A DNA stretch of 21,690 nt from a virus: IMG/VR virus record IMGVR_UViG_3300046007_009227, positions 1 through 21,690 of that record; one strand, 5' to 3'. The first letter of the stretch is position 1, and the number at the start of each line of letters is the position of its first letter. The notes beneath the pieces were generated by a model that ran no database searches, was not told where the DNA came from, and was given only the letters and a program-made list of their open reading frames with translations. A program made the translations under genes and the position numbers. Shown piece by piece: positions 6,435 through 14,598 of this stretch.

Positions 6435-7405
6435 AGTATATTCTTTAAAAGTTGAAACATTGTATCTCTGGTTTTTACTACACCTTGTTCTTTAACAGAG
6501 TCTGCTATATCTTTTGCTAATGGAAATATAAGATATTCAGTCTCATATTTTGCAGCATATCTACTAGCAGCTTCAATACCTGCTTCATCATTATCAAAAA
6601 TAACTATGATCTTGAAATACCTGCTTTTTAATTTCTGCATTTCAGCTACGGGTATAAAACTATTCTCACTATCCGGAGCAATGCATTCAACATTCTTGAT
6701 ACCAAGAGTTTCAAAAGCCATCATGTCCTTTAATGAAGAAGTAATGATCAAATACTTTGAGGTAAAAGTAAGTTGTTCTGATCCCTGGATATAATCCTTA
6801 ATCTTTATGAACTTGCTCTTTTTATTCTTAGGCTGATAAATTTTATACAAAGTACCATCTTCCTTGAAATAACCATAAGTATATTGATTTTCAAACTTCA
6901 ATTCTTTATAATCACCATTGTTATCCAATTTGCTAAGAGTAAAAAACTTAAGAGGTTGTACATTATACTTACTCAACAGTTTAGATGAAATCTTGTAACT
7001 TGTCCAGAAGTCCTGATCTAAGTTATTCCAGTGTCTGATCTCATAATCAGATACTTGATATCTACTTTCTGGTACAGAATTTACAATAACTGCTTCATTA
7101 TTGGCAATGTACTCTGAATAGTCTTCCATTATCTTTGCAGCTGCTGCTCCCCGGTTGGATAAATTAAAGAAATCAACCACAAATTGTATAGCATCACCAT
7201 TCTTACCCGAAGAGAAATCCTTGAACTTATAACCCTTGAGAGAATTATAGTAAATACAAAAAGATGGGGTGTTTTCCTTAACAAAAAGAGAATGTATCTT
7301 TACATCTTGACCTGCTAATTTCTCTGTAAGATTGGCATAAAATTCAAAGATCCACTCAGTAGGAACTTGCCTCAAATCAGTAATTATGTTTTTTGTAGAA
7401 ATCAT
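6431..7405 (-). CDS. DNA primase (degenerate zinc region plus TOPRIM)
   Basis: The 324-aa protein aligns by eye with phage primases. An N-terminal CHC2-like fold (HSLFVKENTPSF, then DFSSGKNGDAIQFV, about 38-75) is followed by a middle region and a TOPRIM domain (about 220-300) containing the SLKD stretch and IVIFDNDEAG with the DxD pair. It would make RNA primers for the DnaB-type helicase encoded further upstream. The zinc-binding cysteines of the CHC2 motif are missing. The TOPRIM glutamate four residues before the SLKD aspartate is replaced by serine. The start is 21 nt after a terminator-like hairpin (7427-7449). The TGA overlaps the next start as ATGA. Confidence 0.82.
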   Translation of the reverse strand: MISTKNIITDLRQVPTEWIFEFYANLTEKLAGQDVKIHSLFVKENTPSFCIYYNSLKGYKFKDFSSGKNGDAIQFVVDFFNLSNRGAAAAKIMEDYSEYIANNEAVIVNSVPESRYQVSDYEIRHWNNLDQDFWTSYKISSKLLSKYNVQPLKFFTLSKLDNNGDYKELKFENQYTYGYFKEDGTLYKIYQPKNKKSKFIKIKDYIQGSEQLTFTSKYLIITSSLKDMMAFETLGIKNVECIAPDSENSFIPVAEMQKLKSRYFKIIVIFDNDEAGIEAASRYAAKYETEYLIFPLAKDIADSVKEQGVVKTRDTMFQLLKNIL

Positions 7406-7418
7406 AGCAATTGTTTTT

Positions 7419-7449
7419 AGAATAAAAAAGGGAGCTGTTAACTCCCTTT
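7419..7449 (-). terminator. Rho-independent terminator between the SSB-like gene and primase
   Basis: On the minus strand an 8-bp stem AAAGGGAG/CTCCCTTT (7442-7449 with 7427-7434, 7-nt loop) runs into a TTTTTTATTCT tail. It lies 20 nt after the SSB-like stop and 21 nt before the primase ATG. Confidence 0.82.
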
Positions 7450-7468
7450 CCTATAGGTTAATTATTGA

Positions 7469-8149
7469 TTAGTCTAAGCTGAAATCAGAACTTACAGTTG
7501 GAGCAGAAGAGAAATCATCATCTTCAGTACCAAACTCTTTCTTCTCAGTTACAGCTAACTTTTTAAGGTGAGTTGCTTCAACATAGTCAAGTACTTTACC
7601 GCTGTTTGCTGCACCAAAAGCAAATTTGTTATTTGCAGATTTTGGTAAATACATGTCATAGTTTAAGTAACCAGTTTTACCCATATACTCTTTACCACCA
7701 ATACACCATTTCAAATAAACATCTTTGAATGGAGCATTCTCATTGAAGTTGTTAACAAAATCTTCAATAGTAGAAAATTTGTTATCTTGAGCTTCAAACC
7801 AAGGAAGGATATCTAAAGACATAGATAAGTTTTTCAAGAAGATCATGATAGATCTGTCTCTGTGAATTTTAACACCTGTTTTAGTTTCACCATCTGCAAA
7901 TGCATACTGAGATGCTTTTACTCTACCAATTTGACCAGCATGGTGCCCTTTAGTTGCATCATCTTTATCAATCATAAAACCTTCAAAATCATCAATTGGT
8001 GCAGTTTCTACATCAATTATCAAATGATATGCTCCTGGAATGAATGAAAATTCTTCTAAATGAACACCATTGATTTTTAACTCATGATTACCTGGAGCTA
8101 TTGTTTTTGGCATTCCTGTTCCTGTTCCTAAATCTGTTGTACTTAACAT
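7469..8149 (-). CDS. Putative single-stranded DNA-binding protein
   Basis: The 226-aa protein ends in an acidic, Ser/Asp/Phe-rich tail (TEDDDFSS... to SDFSLD) like the protein-interaction tail of ssDNA-binding proteins. It also has alternating strand-like segments with aromatic residues that could form an OB-type core. It is encoded between a Sak4-like recombination ATPase and the primase, the usual place for a phage SSB. I could not recognise a specific family signature, so this call rests on the tail and context. Its A-rich leader (AATTAAAAAGTAAAAG) has no Shine-Dalgarno, and the gene is followed by a strong terminator, perhaps to set its level apart from primase. Confidence 0.55.
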   Translation of the reverse strand: MLSTTDLGTGTGMPKTIAPGNHELKINGVHLEEFSFIPGAYHLIIDVETAPIDDFEGFMIDKDDATKGHHAGQIGRVKASQYAFADGETKTGVKIHRDRSIMIFLKNLSMSLDILPWFEAQDNKFSTIEDFVNNFNENAPFKDVYLKWCIGGKEYMGKTGYLNYDMYLPKSANNKFAFGAANSGKVLDYVEATHLKKLAVTEKKEFGTEDDDFSSAPTVSSDFSLD

Positions 8150-8183
8150 TTCTTTTACTTTTTAATTATTAAACTTTTACTTT

Positions 8184-8903
8184 TTACATATATACTTCAT
8201 CCCAAGAGACTTTTAATTCTCCTTCAGTGGAATCAGCAATAACTATTTCTTTATTTCTAAGATGATCAGGTCTTGCACCACATGTTACTTCATCATTAGT
8301 CTTGAAAGACAAGATAGTTTTTGGTCCTTTTCTGAACATATAGCCGATAGCATCAGCATTAGCACAGATTAGAGACTTTATTTTACCTGTCAAATCAATA
8401 TTAGCAGACATAACAAGCTCACCTTTATCATCAACTTGCTTGTCTTTTATATGCCCTGATAAGATTACATGATCAGCTAATGTATCCACAAAATCTAACA
8501 CTTGGAAAAAAGCTTGGCGAATATACAAATAACCTGCACCATTTGGAAGAGTAGTTATATTATCTCCATCAAAATTTTTCCCCATAGGAGTTTGCTTATA
8601 CAATTTTACCGCAAGTGGATGAATCATTTCTTCTAATGCAGTAACAGTATCAATGGTAATAAACTTGTAAGGCTTACCTGCTTCTCTGATTGCTTTTCCA
8701 GTATCTAAAAGCTGCTGCAAACTTGTAATTGGAACCTTTAAGGCATCAATAAAATCTGCACCATGCTCTAAATCTAATATCAGATTGTCTTCAAGTCCAG
8801 CATAACATGTAGTTTTACCAGTCTTAGGCTTAGAATAAATTACTAATCTTTTTGGATTAGTTCTACCAGCCTTAACTTTTGAAGTTGGAAGTACTATACT
8901 CAT
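8184..8903 (-). CDS. Sak4-like RecA-fold ATPase (AAA_24)
   Basis: The 239-aa protein has Walker A SKPKTGKT (24-31), an acidic 'LILDLEHGAD' segment, and Walker B FITIDTVTAL (81-90). A later SGHIKDKQVDDKGELVMSA region and a beta-rich end are typical of the phage AAA_24/Sak4 group. These ATPases act in phage recombination, usually with an SSB as partner, which fits the SSB-like gene directly downstream. The start overlaps the stop of the upstream gene (8900-8903, ATGA), so they are coupled. Assignment to Sak4 rather than another RecA-fold ATPase is by overall pattern. Confidence 0.82.
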   Translation of the reverse strand: MSIVLPTSKVKAGRTNPKRLVIYSKPKTGKTTCYAGLEDNLILDLEHGADFIDALKVPITSLQQLLDTGKAIREAGKPYKFITIDTVTALEEMIHPLAVKLYKQTPMGKNFDGDNITTLPNGAGYLYIRQAFFQVLDFVDTLADHVILSGHIKDKQVDDKGELVMSANIDLTGKIKSLICANADAIGYMFRKGPKTILSFKTNDEVTCGARPDHLRNKEIVIADSTEGELKVSWDEVYM

Positions 8904-9565
8904 GCTTTTGTAATTAATTCATTTAACCATTGTTTGTTGCTTACAGGCTTTTTCCACATAATTGCAGCAAAATCTTGTATAGTCATCTCACTAACAAATG
9001 CATCTTTGTGTGTAAGCATTGCTACAGCTTGTGCAGTAGGTTGTACTAAATCAGCTGTGAAATCAGGAAACTCATCTTCAACCAATGAATTTTGTAATTT
9101 AGGTAAATCAATATCTAAATCAGCACCTTTTTTCTCTTGATCAGCCATTCTTTTCTCAAACAAAGCATATGTAATTTCTGTACCATCAGGTAACACTGCT
9201 AATAACTCTGTCACAGGAACAGTAAACAACTTATATGGATCACCTTTATAGTTGGTACCTTCCTTCAGATCATATTCTTCATTGAAGAATGGATTATATC
9301 TATACTTAAACAACTGTCTATTTTCATAGAAAGGTTTAATATCTTTTATAGTACCATTAGCATCAGTAACATTATCATAGAATTCTATGTAAATGTCTTC
9401 ACCTTTTGCTAACTCTGATTCAAAGAACTGCACTTGTCTTCCATACTTACCTTTCTGGAAAAATGCTGTCTTAACTAAGAAGAATGGATCCCCTTGCCCA
9501 ATCTTCTTGAAAGTTTTCATATGCTGAGCATAGAAATCTTTTTCTCTTTCTTTTCTAACTGTCAT
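8900..9565 (-). CDS. Unknown protein of the replication module
   Basis: The 221-aa soluble protein has no motif I can name. The N-terminal half is rich in Phe/Tyr and basic residues (PFFLVKTAFFQKGKYGRQVQFF). The C-terminal half is acidic then helical and ends WLNELITKA. It lies between helicase and the Sak4-like ATPase and is translationally coupled to the latter. A role in replication or recombination is inferred only from that placement. Its leader (AAAATTGAAAATTTAAGTGT) is A/T rich. Confidence 0.82.
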   Translation of the reverse strand: MTVRKEREKDFYAQHMKTFKKIGQGDPFFLVKTAFFQKGKYGRQVQFFESELAKGEDIYIEFYDNVTDANGTIKDIKPFYENRQLFKYRYNPFFNEEYDLKEGTNYKGDPYKLFTVPVTELLAVLPDGTEITYALFEKRMADQEKKGADLDIDLPKLQNSLVEDEFPDFTADLVQPTAQAVAMLTHKDAFVSEMTIQDFAAIMWKKPVSNKQWLNELITKA

Positions 9566-9569
9566 ACAC

Positions 9570-10574
9570 TTAAATTTTCAATTTTTGTTTTGTTGCGGTT
9601 GGTGGAGTTGGAATTTCCACAATCCTCATTACATTACGGTCAAGTTTAAAGAAGCTGATTCTTGTAGTACCATTTCTTGATTTAAGAAAGTGAAATACTA
9701 ATATATCTTCATCTTCAATAATGAACTTGTCCGGACCATAGAACCTAATTTTTCTAATAGATGGTTTGTTAATACCCATAACAACATCTGCATGCTGTAA
9801 TAAAGCATCTGAACCATAAATATCAGAATCCAATACATAGTTACCATAAGAACCTTCTTCTTGTCTTTTAGGATCATCAATATTTCTATTGAGCTGACTT
9901 AGGACAATGAATGCTACAGGATATTTCTTTTTCATCATAGTGAGAGCTTCACCTAAGCTTCCTAGCATTTCAAATTTGTCCTTTTGTCCTTTTCCTACTT
10001 TAAACAAAGCAGAGTGATCTATGCCAACTAGCATGTTAGGGAATGTTCCGTCTTCATTCTTGTACTTTTCCATTTCATAATGGATTGTAGCACACATTTC
10101 ATCTACAGTACATGCATCATATACCACATTGATAAAGTCATTAACTTTAGTACTGTTGTAATAAGCCACACATTGTTCATATATGTCTCTATCAACTAAC
10201 TGACCGCCTTTACTCATCAAAGTGTTATAATCTGCTCCTGTATTCAAACTGAGCTTCCTTACACCACTTGTTTCATCAACCATTTCCATCTGGAACTTCA
10301 AAACTCTAAATTCTTGGTCTTTATTGAAAGCAATAATATCACTTATCAATTGTTCCATGAACAAAGTTTTACCTGTTCCCGGTCTAGCACCTACTACGGT
10401 GATAGTTCTCCATTCTAATCCATCACAAAAAGCATCATTAAATTTTGGCCAAGCACTTCTTAAAGATCTAACCTGACCTTGTCTTCTAGCTTTTATTTTA
10501 TGAATAGCTTTTTCAATAGACTGCCTTTCAGTCACGGGCAATAAAGGCCGTGCACCATTAAATAAATGATTCAT
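9570..10574 (-). CDS. DnaB-type replicative helicase (C-terminal domain only)
   Basis: The 334-aa protein has the RecA-like core of DnaB/gp41 helicases: Walker A GARPGTGKT (62-70), Walker B MLVGID (181-186) and the SQLNRN motif (226-231). The region with DSDIYGSDALLQHADVV follows, then a KSRNGTTR arginine-finger segment. It would unwind the fork as a hexamer with the primase found downstream. The usual N-terminal primase-interaction domain of DnaB is absent; only about 50 residues precede the core. The next gene downstream follows the stop by 4 nt. The gene upstream ends 39 nt before this start. Confidence 0.92.
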   Translation of the reverse strand: MNHLFNGARPLLPVTERQSIEKAIHKIKARRQGQVRSLRSAWPKFNDAFCDGLEWRTITVVGARPGTGKTLFMEQLISDIIAFNKDQEFRVLKFQMEMVDETSGVRKLSLNTGADYNTLMSKGGQLVDRDIYEQCVAYYNSTKVNDFINVVYDACTVDEMCATIHYEMEKYKNEDGTFPNMLVGIDHSALFKVGKGQKDKFEMLGSLGEALTMMKKKYPVAFIVLSQLNRNIDDPKRQEEGSYGNYVLDSDIYGSDALLQHADVVMGINKPSIRKIRFYGPDKFIIEDEDILVFHFLKSRNGTTRISFFKLDRNVMRIVEIPTPPTATKQKLKI

Positions 10575-10613
10575 TTGTGATTAATTACAGATATACATAA
10601 CTACATTGTATGA

Positions 10614-11201
10614 CTATACAATGGTTTCCTTAAAATAGTTTGGCATTTCTCCTGCTCCAGAAATAACCAGTTCACAATAATTAGCTAATTCTGACTCAAA
10701 AGACTTGTCAAGATTTTGCTTTCTTAAAAAATATTGTGAAGTTCTCATATATTCAAACCTTTTCATTTCATATTCAGATACATATTTTTCAGTTGCTAAC
10801 AATATTGTTTCCCATGTGTAATCATAAGTTTCAAAAAACCATTTAAAAGCTCCATCAAGATTCTTTGGATTAACTCTGGCATATCTACCAGAACTCAGCT
10901 TCTTATCTGGAAATAACTCAACATAAGTTTTGATGTTATTTACATAATCAGCTCCCATAAGATCAGTGCTAACTTTCTTCTTGACTTTTTTGAAATACCC
11001 TGATATTTCTTCCATAAAGATAAGGCTTTTAGATGTCAATTGCAAATCTTCTGACAACCAGTCATCTGCTTTTAACACACTATAACCCAGTTCTTTACTC
11101 ACAAATTTATGAGGTACTATCTTGTTTTTCAAGCATGTAAGAATATAGAAATTGTTTGGAGTAATTCCTTCTTGTATCAGTCTATTGAATACTTCTACCA
11201 T
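10614..11201 (-). CDS. Unknown replication-module protein (possible helicase loader)
   Basis: The 195-aa protein has an N-terminal segment that could be a winged-helix-like fold (ITPNNFYILTCLKNKI, later LQLTSKSLIFMEEI). It also has a central SGRYARVNPKNLDGAFKWFFETY region and an EMKRFEYMRTSQYFLRK helix. I do not know a named family. It overlaps the UDG gene by 7 nt and lies just upstream of the helicase, a common spot for helicase loaders or DnaD-like adaptors. That idea is a guess from position and the helix-rich composition. Confidence 0.8.
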   Translation of the reverse strand: MVEVFNRLIQEGITPNNFYILTCLKNKIVPHKFVSKELGYSVLKADDWLSEDLQLTSKSLIFMEEISGYFKKVKKKVSTDLMGADYVNNIKTYVELFPDKKLSSGRYARVNPKNLDGAFKWFFETYDYTWETILLATEKYVSEYEMKRFEYMRTSQYFLRKQNLDKSFESELANYCELVISGAGEMPNYFKETIV

Positions 11202-11920
11202 ATTAATTTTTTACCATAATTATTAAATACATCTTCAGAAACTTTAACAAAAACACCTTTGGAATCCCATTTCTTGTTTGAACTGTAAACAGCACTTGCT
11301 GGATGTAAGGTTGAATACTTTATGTTACCTACTGAAGAAACTAATTCATCCCACTCTTGTGCTTTTTTACCCATGTAAATATACACAAGACCATTATTAT
11401 AATTGTTCAACCAGTCAAATAAATATGCAGTGAATGGTTTCCAGATGTTATAATGAACACCTATTTTACCTACTGTAGTTGTCAGAGCTGTATTCAAGAG
11501 TAATATACCTTGATTAGACCATCTTTTTAAATCAGGTTCATAACTAACATACTCATCTTCATATACAGTTCTGTTTACTTCTTGCAGCATATACTTCAAA
11601 CTTGGTTGTACATCCTGTGGTATTTTAGTTTTACTACAGCTAAAAGCAATACCATCAGCAATGTTTATAGTTGGATATGGATCTTGACCAACAATAACTA
11701 CACATAACTGATCATAAGGACATTCTTCAAATGCTCTGAATAAATCTTTAAATACTGGTGTAAATCTTTCCCCGGCATTACTACTCTTAACTAACTGTAA
11801 AATGATTTTTTCAAAATCTCCACTGAATATAAATGACTTCAATACTCTACCCCAACCAGAAGGTATGAGCTTTTGATAAAACTTTTCTTTTATCTCTTCA
11901 ATGTTTAGGTTTTGACTCAT
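11195..11920 (-). CDS. ung: Uracil-DNA glycosylase, family 1
   Basis: The 241-aa protein has the family 1 active-site motif GQDPYP (78-83, catalytic Asp80) followed by INIADGIAFS. It also has NQGILLLNTALT (136-147) and the HPAS loop (H206) that corresponds to the HPS intercalation motif. It would remove uracil from DNA made by dUTP incorporation or cytosine deamination. Its presence, with ThyX nearby, argues against a uracil-containing phage genome. The second motif ends in P instead of the usual H of GQDPYH, a change also found in phage members. The gene is the first of the leftward replication run after the divergent plus-strand gene and overlaps the next start by 7 nt. Confidence 0.93.
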   Translation of the reverse strand: MSQNLNIEEIKEKFYQKLIPSGWGRVLKSFIFSGDFEKIILQLVKSSNAGERFTPVFKDLFRAFEECPYDQLCVVIVGQDPYPTINIADGIAFSCSKTKIPQDVQPSLKYMLQEVNRTVYEDEYVSYEPDLKRWSNQGILLLNTALTTTVGKIGVHYNIWKPFTAYLFDWLNNYNNGLVYIYMGKKAQEWDELVSSVGNIKYSTLHPASAVYSSNKKWDSKGVFVKVSEDVFNNYGKKLIW

Positions 11921-11928
11921 AAAATAAA

Positions 11929-11936
11929 TATTTTTG
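11929..11936 (+). promoter_or_regulatory. Possible -7 promoter element for the plus-strand gene
   Basis: TATTTTTG matches TAnnTTTG and lies 20 nt before the ATG at 11957. The nearest TTG is only 14 nt upstream, so the -33 spacing is poor. The 36-nt gap between the divergent UDG and plus-strand genes holds nothing else I can name. Confidence 0.4.
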
Positions 11937-11956
11937 CTAATAAAAATTAACCAACT

Positions 11957-12268
11957 ATGATTAAAGTTAAAGAATTAAAAAGTGATGCTCTTATTCAAGT
12001 ACCTGTAAATAGAGGTTACTATGTAATGGTAAAGAATTTAGCAATGAGTATTGTTGAAAAAATGACCAAAGACAACAGAACTCCTGATTATGTTAAAGAA
12101 GTTTCTAGTAAGGCATATCAAGATTTAGATGATGATCAAAAGTCTTTACAAACAGTAACATTGTTGCTTGCTGAAATTGAAAACCAAGCTCAAATTCAAA
12201 AACAGTATGATGAAAAAGAAGTTTTAGAACCTGGTGATGAAGGTTATGTTGCACCTACCGAAGGTTAA
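11957..12268 (+). CDS. Small phage protein on the opposite strand
   Basis: The 103-aa protein is acidic and probably helical, with a C-terminal Glu/Asp/Gly-rich tail (LEPGDEGYVAPTEG). I do not recognise a family. It is the only plus-strand gene here that is not an endonuclease. It diverges from UDG across a 36-nt gap and its last 14 nt overlap convergently with the 3' end of the leftward gene at 12255. Even codon usage and a clean stop support it as real. It may have its own promoter and be expressed at another time from the leftward genes. Confidence 0.75.
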   Translation: MIKVKELKSDALIQVPVNRGYYVMVKNLAMSIVEKMTKDNRTPDYVKEVSSKAYQDLDDDQKSLQTVTLLLAEIENQAQIQKQYDEKEVLEPGDEGYVAPTEG

Positions 12269-12629
12269 CATTTAACTCTACTCCTATTTCAATACAAGCT
12301 TCAATAGCTAACATGAGCTGGTCTTTGGTGCATTCTCCAAAGGATTTACAATACTCACCATGTGAGTCTGTGTAGCAAAGACCAGATCTTTCTTTCACAA
12401 TCTTCTTCATTTCCTCAAAAGTATAGCCAGATTCTTTGGCTAACTCTCTGATACAAGCATGCACTTTATTAATCTGTGCTCTACTGTGATCTGCATTAGC
12501 AAGATCAATATACATTTCTATCTCCTGACCTTCAGGAAGCTTTTCTACAAACAGTTCATAAGCTAACTTATCTTTTGGATGAGCATATGTAAGCTTACCA
12601 TCTTTCTTAACTAGTTTTCCTGTAAACAT
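12255..12629 (-). CDS. Unknown phage protein, possibly NinB-like
   Basis: The 124-aa protein has a first half 'FTGKLVKKDGKLTYA', a conserved-looking HSRAQINKVHACIRELA helix (about 48-64), an EEMKKIVKE stretch and a KSFGECTKDQLMLAIEAC helix. This loosely resembles the N-Q-x-x-x-H/W layout of NinB-type recombination proteins, but the match is weak and I cannot confirm it. Its start overlaps the stop of the upstream gene (TAATG at 12627-12631). Its 3' end overlaps the convergent plus-strand gene by 14 nt. Confidence 0.78.
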   Translation of the reverse strand: MFTGKLVKKDGKLTYAHPKDKLAYELFVEKLPEGQEIEMYIDLANADHSRAQINKVHACIRELAKESGYTFEEMKKIVKERSGLCYTDSHGEYCKSFGECTKDQLMLAIEACIEIGVELNVNLR

Positions 12630-13051
12630 TAGGTTGAGTATTTAACATAAGACAACATTACTTCAACTGTAAAGATTTTATCTTTATAGTTAAGAGCAGC
12701 TTCTTCATAGTGATCTTTGTAATCTTTGAACAAACCAAATTGTTCAAGTCTCTGGGTTCTGTAAAATTCTAAACTTGCAAGAGCAATATAAAGATCATCT
12801 TTAAAATTATTTGTATCAAATAATCTCATCAAACCTTCTCTTTCAGAATCATCCATTATACCCATGAAATGATTAAGGTTTATTTCAGCTAGAGCCATAA
12901 AAGGTTTAAATGTAAAACTTCTAGGACTTTTACTTAATTGTGTAAACCAGTGATAATAAAGATTCTTGTCTGTGTTTTCACATATTAAAGCATGTTCATT
13001 ACAAATACTATGAAGAAGACTTGGGCTGTTTTCTTTTCTCTTTTTTTTCAT
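12629..13051 (-). CDS. Unknown phage protein
   Basis: The 140-aa protein has a very basic N-terminus (MKKKRKE), a middle with WFTQLSKSPRSFTFKPFMALAEI, and helical remainder. No named family is recognised and there are no membrane segments. Its start lies inside the 3' end of the upstream Cys-containing small gene (44-nt overlap) and its stop overlaps the next start, so it is part of a tightly coupled run. The Lys/Arg-rich N-terminus may bind nucleic acid, which is inference. Confidence 0.75.
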   Translation of the reverse strand: MKKKRKENSPSLLHSICNEHALICENTDKNLYYHWFTQLSKSPRSFTFKPFMALAEINLNHFMGIMDDSEREGLMRLFDTNNFKDDLYIALASLEFYRTQRLEQFGLFKDYKDHYEEAALNYKDKIFTVEVMLSYVKYST

Positions 13052-13190
13052 TTATATCAATATAACTTTCACAATTTTCTCCTGGAGTATACTTACTGTA
13101 CCACTGTGGATTACTAGGAGGTGCTAAAAATCTATAGCATGTTTTACTAAGTGGACACTTAGATTCAATACACATTGAAATGTCAGGCAT
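13008..13190 (-). CDS. Small cysteine-containing protein
   Basis: The 60-aa product begins MPDISMC and has cysteines at 7, 12, 18 and 40 (C-x4-CP-x4-CYR, later GENCESY). I recall this spacing from small, probably metal-binding proteins in several Bacteroidota phages and prophages. The C-terminus is highly basic and overlaps the start of the next gene by 44 nt. The function is unknown; a small zinc-ribbon-like fold is the simplest reading. Confidence 0.72.
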   Translation of the reverse strand: MPDISMCIESKCPLSKTCYRFLAPPSNPQWYSKYTPGENCESYIDINEKKEKRKQPKSSS

Positions 13191-13191
13191 A

Positions 13192-13266
13192 TCAGTCTTT
13201 TTTATAGATGATTGAGATAACTATAAGATTAAACAGATCTCTTATCCAGTTTATAATTCTTCTCAT
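13192..13266 (-). CDS. Tiny possible peptide gene (24 aa)
   Basis: An ATG at 13266 lies in an ATGA overlap with the stop of the upstream gene. The frame closes with TGA 1 nt before the ATG of the next gene. The peptide MRRIINWIRDLFNLIVISII continues YKKD, a basic and hydrophobic helix that could sit on a membrane. The perfect tiling of both ends supports translation, but at this length chance cannot be excluded. Confidence 0.45.
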   Translation of the reverse strand: MRRIINWIRDLFNLIVISIIYKKD

Positions 13267-13448
13267 GGGTTATTTTTTATGTGTTCATTGAGTTTTTGAA
13301 TTTCTAAATTCACTTTTTCCATCTCTTTAACCACATACTCACAAGCTGAGTGAGAACTTCTATATTTGAAGTGCTTTCTGACATTGAGTAATACATCTTG
13401 CTTAGCACTAAGTTCAGTTTTAAGCAAAATAGCTTCTAACTTAGTCAT
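13263..13448 (-). CDS. Small coiled-coil protein after ThyX
   Basis: I chose the ATG at 13448 (MTKLEAILLKTEL), which overlaps the ThyX stop by 8 nt, rather than an upstream start that would extend 17 residues into ThyX. The 61-aa product is rich in Lys/Glu/Leu with heptad-like spacing (VVKEMEKVNLEIQKLNEHI) and is likely a coiled coil. The function is unknown. Its stop overlaps a 24-aa ORF as ATGA. Confidence 0.68.
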   Translation of the reverse strand: MTKLEAILLKTELSAKQDVLLNVRKHFKYRSSHSACEYVVKEMEKVNLEIQKLNEHIKNNP

Positions 13449-14100
13449 TGATAGTAATTGCTTGAAATAAATTTGGAAACTCAACCTTGAAGATATCAAG
13501 AATACTCAAAGCAATTTCTCTGTGCTCTAACTGGGTATGCTCATCACATCTAATCTGTAGATAGTGTATCCAAGATCTTACTGAACCTTTCATGTATAAA
13601 GTAGTCTCAGTAGCTAATGGTAACACCATCCGCGCACATTCTTTAGCAACTCCTTTATTTATTAGTTCTTCATAAAGTTGTTGAGAATTTTCTAAATGTT
13701 CATTAATTATATCCTCAGCATATAATGGAGAATTAAATAAAGTAGGATTACATGGTTCAAGACTTGACTGTCTATTTGTAGCTCCGGCTGCTCTTAACTG
13801 AATAGTCTCAATCTCTGCTACAGCAGAGTATCTTTGAGAGAACTCTTGGAATGAGAAAGATCTATGTCTTAGTATCTGAGCAGCAATAGCTCTGCTTGTC
13901 TTAATCTCAATAGTAACATCTACCATTTCAAATGGACTCCAGTGCTTGTGCTTAATCAAATACTTCAACAACTTATCTGCTGTTTCCATATTCATCTGAT
14001 TCTCTGGATTGCTAACTCTTGCAGTATATACAATAAGTTCTTCACCACTGTTGACTCCTTCAATCATTGACTGAGTCATTGAAACTAATTTAGTCTGCAT
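13441..14100 (-). CDS. thyX: Flavin-dependent thymidylate synthase ThyX
   Basis: The 219-aa enzyme carries the ThyX signature RHR-x7-S (R78-H79-R80 to S88), followed directly by QRYS. It also has the C-terminal ECARMVLPLATETTLYMKG and SWIHYLQIRCDEHTQLEHRE segments. It methylates dUMP to dTMP with methylenetetrahydrofolate, FAD and NADPH. The length is normal for the family and all signature residues are present. It overlaps the next gene by 8 nt and the upstream one by 11 nt. Together with the UDG in this window it points to normal thymine DNA and extra dTMP supply during phage replication. Confidence 0.95.
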   Translation of the reverse strand: MQTKLVSMTQSMIEGVNSGEELIVYTARVSNPENQMNMETADKLLKYLIKHKHWSPFEMVDVTIEIKTSRAIAAQILRHRSFSFQEFSQRYSAVAEIETIQLRAAGATNRQSSLEPCNPTLFNSPLYAEDIINEHLENSQQLYEELINKGVAKECARMVLPLATETTLYMKGSVRSWIHYLQIRCDEHTQLEHREIALSILDIFKVEFPNLFQAITIND

Positions 14101-14344
14101 TGTTGTTTGGTTTAATAGTTGTACAATCTCTGACTATATAGTCATACTTAATAAAAGAAGCAATAGCTTCTAAAGTAAAGAACTTCTGAAGGTCTCTTAA
14201 ACTCACTCTCTCAGTTTTTGGATAAAACATAATATGTCTTTCAACAGTATAGTTTTTCACATCTTCTTCATGAGGAATGATTTCATTTCCTTCATGAAAT
14301 TCTTTTGTCACTTCATACATGCTTGGTGCACCTGGATTTTCCAT
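14090..14344 (-). CDS. Unknown small protein upstream of thyX
   Basis: The 84-aa product begins MENPGAPSMYEV and has no recognisable domain. I prefer the ATG at 14344 over a GTG two codons earlier. The 3' end overlaps thyX by 11 nt, so expression is probably coupled. The middle has a helix KTERVSLRDLQKFFTLEAIASF. The function cannot be assigned. Confidence 0.72.
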   Translation of the reverse strand: MENPGAPSMYEVTKEFHEGNEIIPHEEDVKNYTVERHIMFYPKTERVSLRDLQKFFTLEAIASFIKYDYIVRDCTTIKPNNNAD

Positions 14345-14346
14345 AA

Positions 14347-14598
14347 TCACTGTATTAAATTATTAATGTTTATACCCTCATCTTCCATCAATTCATCAAT
14401 TATCTCAAACATTTTATCCAATGTATCTTGCCCTGATAACGGTTGAATATCAGAAGAATCTATGATATCTTCCATTTTTCTTTTCACATTGTTTTTAAGT
14501 TCCCATAGTACTAAAGCCATACCGAGAGCATTACTCATTCTTTTGTGATCCATTTCATCTTCTGGGTCACTCATGTCAAATTCAAATGTTGCTTTCAT
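14347..14598 (-). CDS. Small conserved phage protein (MKATFEF-type)
   Basis: The 83-aa acidic protein starts MKATFEFDMSDPEDEMDH; this opening and the following hydrophobic helix (ALGMALVLWELKNNVKRKM) are familiar from many small phage proteins of unknown role. I chose the ATG at 14598, giving a 17-nt overlap with the upstream gene, because the longer reading adds a low-complexity basic extension inside that gene. The C-terminus is acidic (MFEIIDELMEDEG). Confidence 0.75.
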   Translation of the reverse strand: MKATFEFDMSDPEDEMDHKRMSNALGMALVLWELKNNVKRKMEDIIDSSDIQPLSGQDTLDKMFEIIDELMEDEGININNLIQ

